In this document: piece after piece, positions 17,995-25,743 of the stretch
Layout: every line of letters starts with the position of its first letter
Numbering within the stretch: the first letter of the stretch is position 1
NCBI RefSeq assembly: GCF_001592365.1
Contig: NZ_BCWU01000012.1
Coordinates: 1-64,000, forward strand
Direction: 5' to 3'
DNA from: Gordonia hydrophobica NBRC 16057
GTDB lineage: Bacteria > Actinomycetota > Actinomycetes > Mycobacteriales > Mycobacteriaceae
Length of the DNA stretch: 64,000 nt
Made by a program: the position numbers and the translations under genes
Notes under the pieces: generated by a model
The model's database searches: none
Seen by the model: only the letters and a program-made list of their open reading frames with translations
What the model was told of the DNA's origin: nothing

Positions 17995-18582
17995 CTAACG
18001 ACAGCCCTCGAGGTTCGCAGCATCGGCCGGGGTGGAACCATAATCAACGCAGTCGATGGCGCTGCCGACGGCGACGGCGATCCACTGACCGCCGTCCGTC
18101 CCCGGTGAGTACCGGAACAGGACGCCGGTCGGCTGGTGCACTCCGTCGGGCTGAGTGCGGGCGCGCGCCGAAGTCCCCGAGCATTGGACGCTGTCGAAGA
18201 CGACCGGCGTGACCAACTGGTAGGCGATCGACGAGTTCGCGGCGATCGATGCGAAGGAGCCTGCTGACGCCGAATCGCACGGGACGACGGTCGGCTGTGT
18301 CGTGACCTCCGGTGCCGGTGTCGTCGCCTGCGGTGTCTGCGTGGCCGCCGGCTGCTGGACCTGAGTCGTGGTCGGCTCGTCGGCGGGTGGCACTGCTGTC
18401 TCGGGTACCGATCTCGCCGGACGCTGCGCGGACGTGTCGGACGTCGAGTGCGGTGCGGTCGGCTGTGCCCCGGTACTCGATGAGGGCGCCGAGACCGCCG
18501 AGTCGGTCGCCGAACAGGCGGTGCTCAGACTGGCGAGAACGCCGCCGGCGAGCAGCGCTGCAGCGATGGTTCGACGATTCAT
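17995..18582 (-). CDS. Putative secreted lipoprotein with Pro/Thr-rich linker
   Basis: A 195-aa exported protein. It starts MNRRTIAAALLAGG, a basic n-region plus hydrophobic core, and the first cysteine is C23 in SLSTACSA; the lipobox is imperfect at -3. Residues about 25-105 are a low-complexity Ser/Thr/Pro/Gln linker of the type that spans the envelope. The final 90 residues form a small domain with four cysteines (CDSAS, VQCSG, IDCVDY, EGCR), probably two disulfides. AGGAGG stands directly upstream of the ATG at 18582. I do not recognise the domain; it resembles mycobacterial Lpp/Lpq proteins only in architecture. Confidence 0.75.
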   Translation of the reverse strand: MNRRTIAAALLAGGVLASLSTACSATDSAVSAPSSSTGAQPTAPHSTSDTSAQRPARSVPETAVPPADEPTTTQVQQPAATQTPQATTPAPEVTTQPTVVPCDSASAGSFASIAANSSIAYQLVTPVVFDSVQCSGTSARARTQPDGVHQPTGVLFRYSPGTDGGQWIAVAVGSAIDCVDYGSTPADAANLEGCR

Positions 18583-18652
18583 GATGCCTCCTGAGGTGCT
18601 GTGGTCCCGACACTCGGAGGTCGGAGGCGGTGCCGGACCTGTTACCCCGGCG

Positions 18653-20077
18653 TCATTCGTGTGAATGGACGACGACTCGTGTCTGCGGGCCGCTCGCTGA
18701 CGCGGGCGCGGGCCGGTTCGGCAGCAGCAGTGCCAGGAGCGCGCCCACGGCCGCCAGCGCCGTCGACCACCAGAACGCGTCACGGAAGCCGACGCCGGAG
18801 GTCGCTCCGGCGGTCAACACCACGGCGACGACCGCCGTCCCGAACGAGCCGCCGACTTGCTGGAACGTCCTGGTCACGATGCTGACGTCGTGGCGCTCAA
18901 CGGCGGAGACGCCGTAGAACCCGGACGCCATCAGCGGGCTGAGCAGCGTGCCGAGTCCCAGCCCGCGGACCAGCAGCACCGCCATCAACGACACCAGGTT
19001 CGTCGACTGGTCCGACATCGCGAACGGCACCGTCGCGATCGCCACGATCGCGAACCCGCTGACACCGACCCAGCGAGCGCCGAACCGGTCGGTGAGGACA
19101 CCGGCGATCGACCGTGACAGCAGCGCGCCGACGCCCTGCGGGATCAGGATGAGGGCCGCGGCGAGCACTGTCTCGCCGCGTTCCTGCTGGAGGTACAGCG
19201 GTAGGAGCAGCATCGCCCCGAAGTTGGCGACGCTGAAGAAGAACAGGGCGATCGACGACGCCGACACCGGCTTCTTCGCGAGGACGCGCACGTCGACGAG
19301 AGTGGCGTGCGCAGCGCGGAGAGATCGGAGCGCGAACGCCGTGAGCAGGACGAGTCCGACGATCACCGGGATCAGGACGTCGGTGCGGACGATGCCGTTG
19401 TGCGAGTTGGAGAGCCCGAGGAGGACGCAGACCAGTCCCGGGGCCAGGAGCGCCAGGCCGATCACGTCGAGGCGGGTGCGGACGCTTCCCGCCGCGTCGC
19501 GGTCGTCGGGGATGCGTCCCGCCAGCGCCAGTGCGATGAGGCAGATGGGCACGTTGACGACGAACATCCACTGCCAGTCCAGCCAGTGGAGGATGACGCC
19601 GCCGATCACCGGTCCCAGGATCGGCCCGAGGGCGGTCGGCAGACTCACCATCGCGACCAGTCGTCCCAGGGCCTGGCCGCCGCTCGCGGCGACGAGCACC
19701 GACGTCATCAGCGGGAACAGCAGGCCTGCGCCCACTCCCTGCACCGCGCGAAAAACGATGAGCGCCTCCACATTCCACGACAGCGCACACAGCACAGAGC
19801 CGATCAGGAACAGCAGCAGGCCGGTCCGCCACGCGCGGCGGGAGCCGAAGCGGTACGCCGCCCAACCTGCGAGCGGGACGCCCACCGCCAGAGCGAGAAG
19901 GTAGGCCGTGGCGACCCACTGCACCAGGTCGACCGTCGTGCCCAGGTCCGTGGTCAGCCGGTCGAACGCGATCGTGACGATCGTGGTGTCGAGGATCGGT
20001 GCGATCAGTCCCGCGACGACGGCGACGGCCACGCGTTTCGCTTCAGGTGGAATCGGCGCGACGGATTCGTTGGCCAT
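18653..20077 (-). CDS. DHA2-family MFS exporter with divergent TetR
   Basis: A 474-aa membrane protein with about 14 hydrophobic segments. It shows the DHA2 first helix (LIAPILDTTIVTIAF), motif A (GWAAYRFGSRRAW) and motif C (PTALGPILGPVIGGVILHW). The ATG at 20077 is used, with AAGGGGA just upstream; a GTG sits immediately before at 20080. It is divergent from the TetR gene at 20149 and the 70-bp spacer contains inverted repeats, so it is probably repressed by that TetR and induced by a substrate drug or metabolite. Confidence 0.87.
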   Translation of the reverse strand: MANESVAPIPPEAKRVAVAVVAGLIAPILDTTIVTIAFDRLTTDLGTTVDLVQWVATAYLLALAVGVPLAGWAAYRFGSRRAWRTGLLLFLIGSVLCALSWNVEALIVFRAVQGVGAGLLFPLMTSVLVAASGGQALGRLVAMVSLPTALGPILGPVIGGVILHWLDWQWMFVVNVPICLIALALAGRIPDDRDAAGSVRTRLDVIGLALLAPGLVCVLLGLSNSHNGIVRTDVLIPVIVGLVLLTAFALRSLRAAHATLVDVRVLAKKPVSASSIALFFFSVANFGAMLLLPLYLQQERGETVLAAALILIPQGVGALLSRSIAGVLTDRFGARWVGVSGFAIVAIATVPFAMSDQSTNLVSLMAVLLVRGLGLGTLLSPLMASGFYGVSAVERHDVSIVTRTFQQVGGSFGTAVVAVVLTAGATSGVGFRDAFWWSTALAAVGALLALLLPNRPAPASASGPQTRVVVHSHE

Positions 20078-20101
20078 CACATCCCCTTAGATTCAGATGT
20101 G

Positions 20102-20160
20102 TATCTTATTGCGAGATCAAAGATAGGCCTGTGCGTTAAGATGCGCAAGTGGATCTTAAC
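20102..20160. promoter_or_regulatory. Two inverted repeats in the MFS/TetR divergent promoter
   Basis: TATCTT (20102-20107) and AAGATA (20120-20125) form one dyad. GTTAAGAT (20135-20142) and ATCTTAAC (20153-20160) form a second one that straddles the GTG start of the TetR gene. Both use the same AAGAT/ATCTT core, as expected for two binding sites of one dimeric repressor. Confidence 0.55.
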
Positions 20161-20748
20161 GAGAATCGTCCGACGCGACGGCGGGGCGCGGAACTGGAAG
20201 CCGCCATCCTCGACGCCGCGTGGGCGCAGTTGGCCGAGCGGGGCTATTCCGGGCTGACGTTCGAGGCCGTCGCCGACCGTGCAGGCACCAGTCGTCCCGT
20301 GCTGTACCGCCGGTGGCCGACGCGCGCCGAACTGCTTCAAGCCGCCGTCGAGTTTCACGGCGACAGACAGGACACGTCGAGCCCGGACACCGGCAGCCTG
20401 CGCGGTGATCTCCTCGCCGCACTGCGTCGATCCAACGACAAACGCTCCGACTTCTTAGTCCTGCTCAGCGCCAGCCTCGGTGAGTATTACGAGGAGACCG
20501 GGCGCAGCCCGAGCGATGTGCGCGAGTTCCTCCTCGGTCGGCACCGCCTCTCGATCGACGTCATCCTGGACCGCGCTGTCGCCCGCGGCGAAGCCGACCC
20601 CGACCGACTCACTCCACTCGTCCGCGCCGTGCCGTACAACCTCTACCGCCACGAGGTGATGATGTCCCTGCACGCCGTGCCGGACCGCACTCTGGAAGCG
20701 ATCGTCGACGAAGTCTTCCTCCCCTTGGTCACACCACGCGATGAGTGA
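20149..20748 (+). CDS. TetR-family repressor of the divergent exporter
   Basis: A 199-aa regulator with the HTH at about residues 32-55 (LTFEAVADRAGTSRPVLYRRWPTR) and a helical C-terminal domain (TetR_C family with YNLYRHEVMM). The GTG at 20149 is the start in the longest frame; it lies inside an inverted repeat, so bound repressor would block its own initiation region. Target and inducer are unknown, but the divergent MFS gene is the obvious one. The gene ends just before a tRNA gene. Confidence 0.85.
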   Translation: MDLNENRPTRRRGAELEAAILDAAWAQLAERGYSGLTFEAVADRAGTSRPVLYRRWPTRAELLQAAVEFHGDRQDTSSPDTGSLRGDLLAALRRSNDKRSDFLVLLSASLGEYYEETGRSPSDVREFLLGRHRLSIDVILDRAVARGEADPDRLTPLVRAVPYNLYRHEVMMSLHAVPDRTLEAIVDEVFLPLVTPRDE

Positions 20749-20778
20749 GCGCAGTGGACCTGGCATGCTTATCCCACG

Positions 20779-20852
20779 GCCCCTATAGCCCAACTGGCAG
20801 AGGCAGCGGACTTAAAATCCGCACAGTGTCGGTTCGAATCCGACTGGGGGCA
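20779..20852 (+). tRNA. tRNA-Leu (anticodon TAA)
   Basis: A 74-nt cloverleaf. The acceptor stem pairs GCCCCTA (20779-20785) with TGGGGGC (20845-20851). The anticodon stem GCGGA/TCCGC encloses the loop CTTAAAA, giving anticodon TAA. The T arm is GTCGG-TTCGAAT-CCGAC, and the discriminator is A followed by encoded CC. The variable region is only 5 nt (ACAGT). Its 3' half is the core of the attachment site of the downstream island. Confidence 0.9.
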
Positions 20853-20859
20853 CCGCATC
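20811..20859 (+). repeat. attL: 49-bp direct repeat inside tRNA-Leu
   Basis: This is identical to 26959-27007. It covers the tRNA from the anticodon loop to the 3' end plus CCGCATC, and is the left junction of the island. Confidence 0.9.
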
Positions 20860-20910
20860 ACAGCAGGTCGCAGCCTTTTCACGTTGCGGCTTGCGGCGTT
20901 TCTAGGACTT

Positions 20911-20930
20911 CACCCCGGTCCTACCCCGGT
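20911..20930 (+). repeat. Possible integrase arm-type sites, left end
   Basis: CACCCCGGT (20911-20919) and TACCCCGGT (20922-20930) match the 9-mers near the right end (26774-26802) in the same orientation. They lie about 50 bp inside attL. Confidence 0.45.
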
Positions 20931-21014
20931 GACCGCGCGCCGTAAGCGCCGGTTTTGTCGGTGGGGCGTGGAATACTTGCAACCGGACTCTCACCTGCAA
21001 CAAGCGAGGCACTC

Positions 21015-21644
21015 GTGGCATCAGATAACAAGATCCCTTACATGGCTGCGTACGGGAATATCACGAAGGCGCTGGATCGGATCAAGGAGGCGAGCACGCC
21101 GCCGCGCTTCACTCAAGACTTTCTTGAGACAAAGATCGGACTCACCGGCGGTGGCGCGCGTCCCGTGATTCCATTCCTCAAGCGAACAGGATTTCTAAAC
21201 TCCGATGGGTCACCAACCGACCTGTACCGGCGATTTCGCAGCTCAATCACCGCTGGGAAAGCCGCCGCTGAAGCAATGCGTAAGGGGTACGCAGCACTAT
21301 ACGAATCTCACGAGTACGTCCACGACCTGAGCGATGATCAATTGAAGGACACCATCCTCCAAGCCACGGGATGGGAGAAGTCGAATAGCAATGTTCGGGC
21401 GGCCGTCGGATCCTTCAAGGCACTGCGCGCATACGCAGATTTCGATACTGAAGACCCCCATCCGGACCAACTAGAGTACGCAGACACAGAACGCGCCTCA
21501 TCCACTGACGGCACTGAAATCCCAACCATTACAGAGTCGCCCGACATCAAGCTCTCCTACACGATCAATTTGAACCTTCCAGCCACAACCGATGTCGCCG
21601 TATTTAACGCAATCTTCAAGAGCCTCAAAGAGCATCTTCTGTAG
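21015..21644 (+). CDS. DUF5343-family protein, first gene of a putative two-gene defence module
   Basis: A 209-aa soluble protein starting MASDNKIPYMAAYGNITKALDRI. The family (DUF5343) characteristically opens with a K(I/L)PY element followed by a helical, winged-helix-like region; here the first 100 residues fit this. A linker at about 160-185 precedes a short strand-rich tail (IKLSYTINLNLPA). I chose the GTG at 21015, which has GAGG upstream; the open frame extends to 20955 without a good start. The biochemical function is unknown. The next gene begins 12 bp downstream and encodes a HEPN protein, so the two are an operon. GC is clearly lower than in the flanking chromosome. Confidence 0.7.
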   Translation: MASDNKIPYMAAYGNITKALDRIKEASTPPRFTQDFLETKIGLTGGGARPVIPFLKRTGFLNSDGSPTDLYRRFRSSITAGKAAAEAMRKGYAALYESHEYVHDLSDDQLKDTILQATGWEKSNSNVRAAVGSFKALRAYADFDTEDPHPDQLEYADTERASSTDGTEIPTITESPDIKLSYTINLNLPATTDVAVFNAIFKSLKEHLL

Positions 21645-21656
21645 GGGCGCTTTGAT

Positions 21657-22238
21657 ATGACAAAAGATAGACTCAAGCAGTTCTTTGCAACAAATCAACT
21701 TCTCATCCATGACTTAGGCCGAGTTGAGCGCCAGTTAGGAACCGACCTCGGCGCCGTCCAAGAAGCCCAGCCGACGATGACGGACGAGGACTACTACCCG
21801 CAGATCCAAACCCACCTACGCGCCGAGGCTGCCCAGATGGGGAAGCACTACGAAGTATTCTACTCGCTTGAGAACACCATCCGGCAACACATCACTGAAA
21901 TACTATCTTCCGAATCTGAGGACTGGTGGACAACGGAATACATTCCCGGTCAGATAAAAAAGGATTGCGAGAAGCGGAAGAAAACTGAGCGCGAGTCTGG
22001 AATAACACCGCGATCGAGTGACCTCTTAGCCTATTCCAATTTCGGCGAGCTCAGCGAGATAATCAAAGCGAACTGGGGGATATTTGCCCAGACCTACTCT
22101 AACGTCAAGGCCGTAGAGCGAGTAATGGGTACACTGAACACCCTCCGACTCCCCATAGCCCACTGCTCACCGCTTGCTGAAGACGAAGTAGTCCGTCTCC
22201 AGCTCGCAGTTCGCGATTATTTTCGCCTCATGGAGTAG
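21657..22238 (+). CDS. Swt1-like HEPN protein (putative RNase)
   Basis: A 193-aa helical protein. Near its C-terminus, RLPIAHC contains R164-xxxx-H169, the RNase motif of HEPN domains. The flanking sequence (LNTLRLPIAHCSPLAEDEVVRLQLAVRDYFRL) follows the Swt1/DUF4145-like HEPN pattern of helix, turn with R-x4-H, and final helix ending the fold. Many HEPN proteins are toxins in toxin-antitoxin or abortive phage-defence systems. Spacing of 12 bp after the DUF5343 gene suggests the pair acts together, perhaps as sensor or antitoxin plus RNase effector; which gene plays which part is inference. The Lys/Glu/Ser-rich, lower-GC composition indicates recent transfer. Confidence 0.7.
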   Translation: MTKDRLKQFFATNQLLIHDLGRVERQLGTDLGAVQEAQPTMTDEDYYPQIQTHLRAEAAQMGKHYEVFYSLENTIRQHITEILSSESEDWWTTEYIPGQIKKDCEKRKKTERESGITPRSSDLLAYSNFGELSEIIKANWGIFAQTYSNVKAVERVMGTLNTLRLPIAHCSPLAEDEVVRLQLAVRDYFRLME

Positions 22239-22247
22239 TTCCGCAAC

Positions 22248-23662
22248 CTACCCGAACATCTGGGTCACCGCCCCGACCGCCCTGGCAGGCGTCGGTTCTG
22301 GCAGCTCGTTCAGTGCGCCGCCGTCCTCTTCTGGAATCCAGTCCCCGTAGGTGTCGAGCGTGAGGGTAAAAGTGCTGTGCCCCAACCACTTTGACACCTG
22401 CATGAAGTGGACCCCTGACATCAGCTGCATACAGGCGAACGTATGCCGCAGGTCATGCACTCGCACGCCGCGAGTCGCCGGGGCGTCGGCTGTGGCTGGC
22501 GTGGACACCGGCAGGCCGATTGCCTCCAACGCAGGCTTCATGATGGTGTCGTAGAACGTCCCCATCGCCAACGGCTGCGTCCAGTCGTGCGGCACCGCGT
22601 ACCGCTCCCCCTTGGGCCTGTAGCCACCGCCATTCTGTCGGCTCGGCCACAGCGGCGCGGTCGGGTTGTGGGCGTGAGGGTGGACCTCATTCAGGTACGT
22701 CGCCAGCTTCGCCGCTAGCCAGGGCGGGAGTGGCACGGTGCGCCGGGACTTCTTGGACTTCGGCGTGCCGGTGACCCACTCGCCGTTGCGTCGGGCCTTG
22801 GTTCGCTCGACGCGCACTGTGCATCGGGTCTCACCATTGGGGCGGGTCGTGAACACGAGGTCACGCACCTCCAGTCCCGCGTTCTCGGCAGCACGTAGGC
22901 CGCTGTACGCCAGGAACTCCACCATCAGCGCATAGATCGGATACGCGGGCAATCCATCCACCTCGCCGCCGATAGCGCCCGACAGCGCGGCGATTTGCCG
23001 CGAGGCCAGCGGGGGTGCTCGAACTCGCTGCGCTCGGCGTGGGATCGGGCGGTGTCGAAGTCCACGCGGTCGCATGGATTGCTCGCCAGGGCGTCGTGCT
23101 GGGTCGCGTACTTCATCACTCGGCGCAGCACGCTCCACACGTGCTTGACGCTGGCTGAGGTGAGCGGCTTACCGCCGTTCTGCCGTGCGGGTCGAGTGAC
23201 CAGTACGGCCAGGAACTCTTGAACGTCGCGGGGCGTGATGGACGCGATGGCCCGGTGGCCGAACGTCGGCAGCACGTTGAACCTCAGCAGCCGCTCGTAG
23301 TCGTCCAGCGTCCGTTGCTTCAGCCGGCCACGCGCCACCTTCAACGCCTGCGCATCGAGCGAGCCTTGGCAGTAGTAGCCGAACGGCTGCTCACCGGCGA
23401 TCTTCGCATCGGCCAGCGGCGTCGTCCCTTGGGCGGTTCGACGGGCGGCGTTGAGCTCGTCGCGGCGAATCTCAGCAGCCTCACGGGTGGCGAAGGACTC
23501 TTGGCGGCTACGCTGCTTCTTCCGTCCGTTCGGGCGCTCAGGGTTCAGCGGTACCGGCAGTCCCATCTCATCCCGCACCGGCTCAGTCCACACGACTTCA
23601 TATCGCTTGAGTGCCTTGCCTTTTCGTCGCTGGGCCGTCTCGTACGTGCGAATGTATGCCAT
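22248..23662 (-). pseudogene. Tyrosine-type site-specific integrase, single frameshift
   Basis: Two frames together give a full phage-type integrase of about 470 aa. The N-terminal part (23662 down to about 23011) has an AP2-like arm-binding region and a SAM-like core-binding domain (FGHRAIASITPRDVQEFLAVL). The C-terminal part (about 23011 to 22248) holds the catalytic domain with SGLRAAE (Arg), HDLRHTF (His-x-x-Arg), LGHSTFTLTLDTYGD (His and nucleophile Tyr). The frames meet at a run of five C on the coding strand (about 23011-23015): one extra C would join EFEHP to PLASRQIAAL. The gene is therefore a -1 frameshift, a sequencing error, or a slippery site. It is the likely enzyme that built the flanking att repeats. 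Confidence 0.85.
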
Positions 23663-23664
23663 CG

Positions 23665-24396
23665 CTACGCCACCCCCTCACGGTCGAGCACGCGGCGAAC
23701 GGTCGCATACGCCCACTTCGCACCGCCTCCAGGCGTCGGTACACCGATTGAATCTAGTTGCGCGGCAATCGCTTTCGTCCCTAGCCCTTCATCCCGACGC
23801 ATCACCACGATTTCCTCCACGACGAGCGGGTGAATGCGACTTGGCCGGCCAAGCTTCTTACCCTCGCGCTTCGCCCTCGTCAGGCCCTCTTTCGTGCGGT
23901 CGCTGATCCGCCGACGTTCCTCAGCAGCCACGGCGAGGCGAATGTCAGCCGTGAACCGTTGGCTCGGTTCGCCGCTGTCGGCACCTTCGCAGTCCATCAG
24001 GCGCCAACCGCGCTGCTCGGCACGCTTGTACAACTCTGCGGCGTCGAGCTCGTCTCGCGTGGCTCGGTCAAGCGCTCGCACCAGCAGCACGTCCGCTAGT
24101 CCAGCCTCCAGGGCGGTGATCGCGACGGCGCGCCCATGCATCATGCTCGCCTTGGTACCGCTGACAACGTCGCTGGTCACAGTCAGTAGCTCGTTGCCGT
24201 GGGCCTCGCAGTACGCGGCGAGCGCTTCCTGTTGGGCGCGCAGGCCGTAGCCGTTCTGACCCTGCGTGGCAGTGGACACGCGGACGTACCCGATCACGCG
24301 CAGCGGTCCACGCGGCGTCTCGGTTGGGCGCTGTGGGGTGTCGGCCAGGGCGCGGCGTAGCGCCGCCGTCCGTTCTGAGGTTGAAGTCTTGGACAT
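23665..24396 (-). CDS. Serine recombinase (resolvase/invertase family)
   Basis: A 243-aa recombinase. The catalytic domain opens with VIGYVRVSTATQGQNGYGL, with nucleophile S41, and continues with the conserved LLVRALDRATRD and a helix E. The C-terminal 55 residues contain an HTH (GLGTKAIAAQLDSIGVPTP). The size matches small resolvases and IS607-like or Tn3-type recombinases, not large serine integrases. I chose the ATG at 24396 (MSKTSTSER) because upstream codons look random. It ends only 2 bp before the integrase start, so the two recombinases share a transcript. Its role is unclear: multimer resolution or control of excision. Confidence 0.85.
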   Translation of the reverse strand: MSKTSTSERTAALRRALADTPQRPTETPRGPLRVIGYVRVSTATQGQNGYGLRAQQEALAAYCEAHGNELLTVTSDVVSGTKASMMHGRAVAITALEAGLADVLLVRALDRATRDELDAAELYKRAEQRGWRLMDCEGADSGEPSQRFTADIRLAVAAEERRRISDRTKEGLTRAKREGKKLGRPSRIHPLVVEEIVVMRRDEGLGTKAIAAQLDSIGVPTPGGGAKWAYATVRRVLDREGVA

Positions 24397-24586
24397 GATG
24401 CTGGGCTTGCTGTCTGTCGGCGGCGTGCCTGCCGCTGCTCGAATGGTTTGGTCTCGGTAGCCGTATACGTTCAAAACGGTCAAAAACGATTCCGGCTACC
24501 CGAACGCACGACGGCATACGGGGTAGCCACTGAATGCCGCCTGCCTCCATCGCTCGCCAAGTTGACGGGCGTCTACGGCGAGGAAG

Positions 24587-25375
24587 GTGAGCGCGAGGGT
24601 TCAGGCGCTTAGCGTGGCGATGGGGTGCGGGGCGGTGGCAGACTGCCAGCGCGGCGAGAGCGGAGCGAGAGGTTTTCGACGGCCAAACGGTCTCTACACC
24701 GGCACGGACGGCGTGACCCCGCCGCCCTACATGGGCCGTACGTTCCCCGAAACCACGAGTCACTACCTGACCACCGGCACCGACGTACTCGACAGCGCAG
24801 GCGTGGAGGCAGCACTCAAGGCTGTCACCTCCAAGGGTTACGGTCCGGTGGCCGGCGCGCAGCTGGTGCTGCTGTGCAACGAGCGCGAGGCCGACCTCAT
24901 CTCAACTTGGCGCCGGGGACTGCCGTCCCGCGAAGCGACGGCGGATGAGGTCGCGGCTGACGCGAACGCAGTCGGGCCGACCGCCAAGTACGACTTCGTA
25001 CTCAGCGCCAGCGCCCCGGCTTACCTCACCGACGAAACCATCGTCGGCCGCCAGGCACCCAGCGACTTCAACGGCCTCCCAGTGTTCGACAGCTACGGCG
25101 AGGCCTTCGTCATCAAGAGCGAGCTGATCCCTGCGGGGTACGTGATCGCGGCAGCGACCGGTGGCCCGAACAGCGAGGGCAACCCCATCGCCATCCGCCA
25201 GCACCCGAACGCCGCATACCAGGGTTTCCGCGAGATCCCCGGTGCTGAGCAGTACCCGCTCATCAACAGCTACTGCCAGCGCAGCTTCGGCGTCGGCGCA
25301 CGGCATCGTGGTGCGGCGGCAGTGCTCCAGGTGACCGAGGACGCGACCTACACCGCACCGACGTTCGCGGTGTAA
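24587..25375 (+). pseudogene. C-terminal fragment of a phage major capsid-like protein
   Basis: From about 24690 the frame reads NGLYTGTDGVTPPPYMGRTF and continues for 225 residues to NSYCQRSFGVGARHRGAAAVLQV. This matches the distal part of an HK97-fold-like actinobacteriophage capsid protein as I recall the family. The first 30 residues (MSARVQALSVAMGC) do not look like it and are probably read-through of junction sequence. A normal capsid of this type would have at least another 100-200 N-terminal residues. No head or tail partners are present, so this is a remnant, though a hairpin terminator still follows it. Confidence 0.7.
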
Positions 25376-25438
25376 CAGCTTCGCCAACCCAGCGCCGTTG
25401 CACCTGGGCCGCAGCCGCCCTGGAGTTGGTGAGGAAAT

Positions 25439-25484
25439 CGCCCCGTTCTGCCTGGCCACGCTCCCGGTCAGCCAGGGCGGGGCG
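25439..25484 (+). terminator. Rho-independent terminator after the capsid fragment
   Basis: Stem CGCCCCG (25439-25445) pairs with CGGGGCG (25478-25484), and inner CCTGGC (25451-25456) with GCCAGG (25471-25476). TTT follows. Confidence 0.65.
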
Positions 25485-25509
25485 TTTCGTATCTAGTTGA
25501 GGAATAGCG

Positions 25510-25743
25510 ATGCAACGATCTACCGACCCCGGTGCTTCAGAGTTCTCTCCCGCCCGTTCAGGCGGTCGCGCGGCACGCCGTCGCGGTACTGCGCCGCCCG
25601 CATCGGTTACGCCGCCGATTGCACCGGGCCTGGAGTACCGAGGCACCATCGCCAGCGACACAGTTGCCGAGGCCGTCAAGGCCCAAGCACGACTGCTGAG
25701 CCGTCGCCCCGCCGTGGCACCTTCGCCGAAGCGACATAGATAA
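25510..25743 (+). CDS. Small basic hypothetical protein (77 aa) in the island
   Basis: A 77-aa Arg/Ala/Pro-rich protein with a GAGGA ribosome site 7 nt before the ATG. It follows the capsid-fragment terminator and ends one base from the stop of the convergent HNH gene. The C-terminal half has a short amphipathic helix (IASDTVAEAVKAQARLL). It resembles no family I know; it could be a phage head-proximal accessory protein or simply a random reading frame with a fair ribosome site. Confidence 0.4.
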   Translation: MQRSTDPGASEFSPARSGGRAARRRGTAPPASVTPPIAPGLEYRGTIASDTVAEAVKAQARLLSRRPAVAPSPKRHR

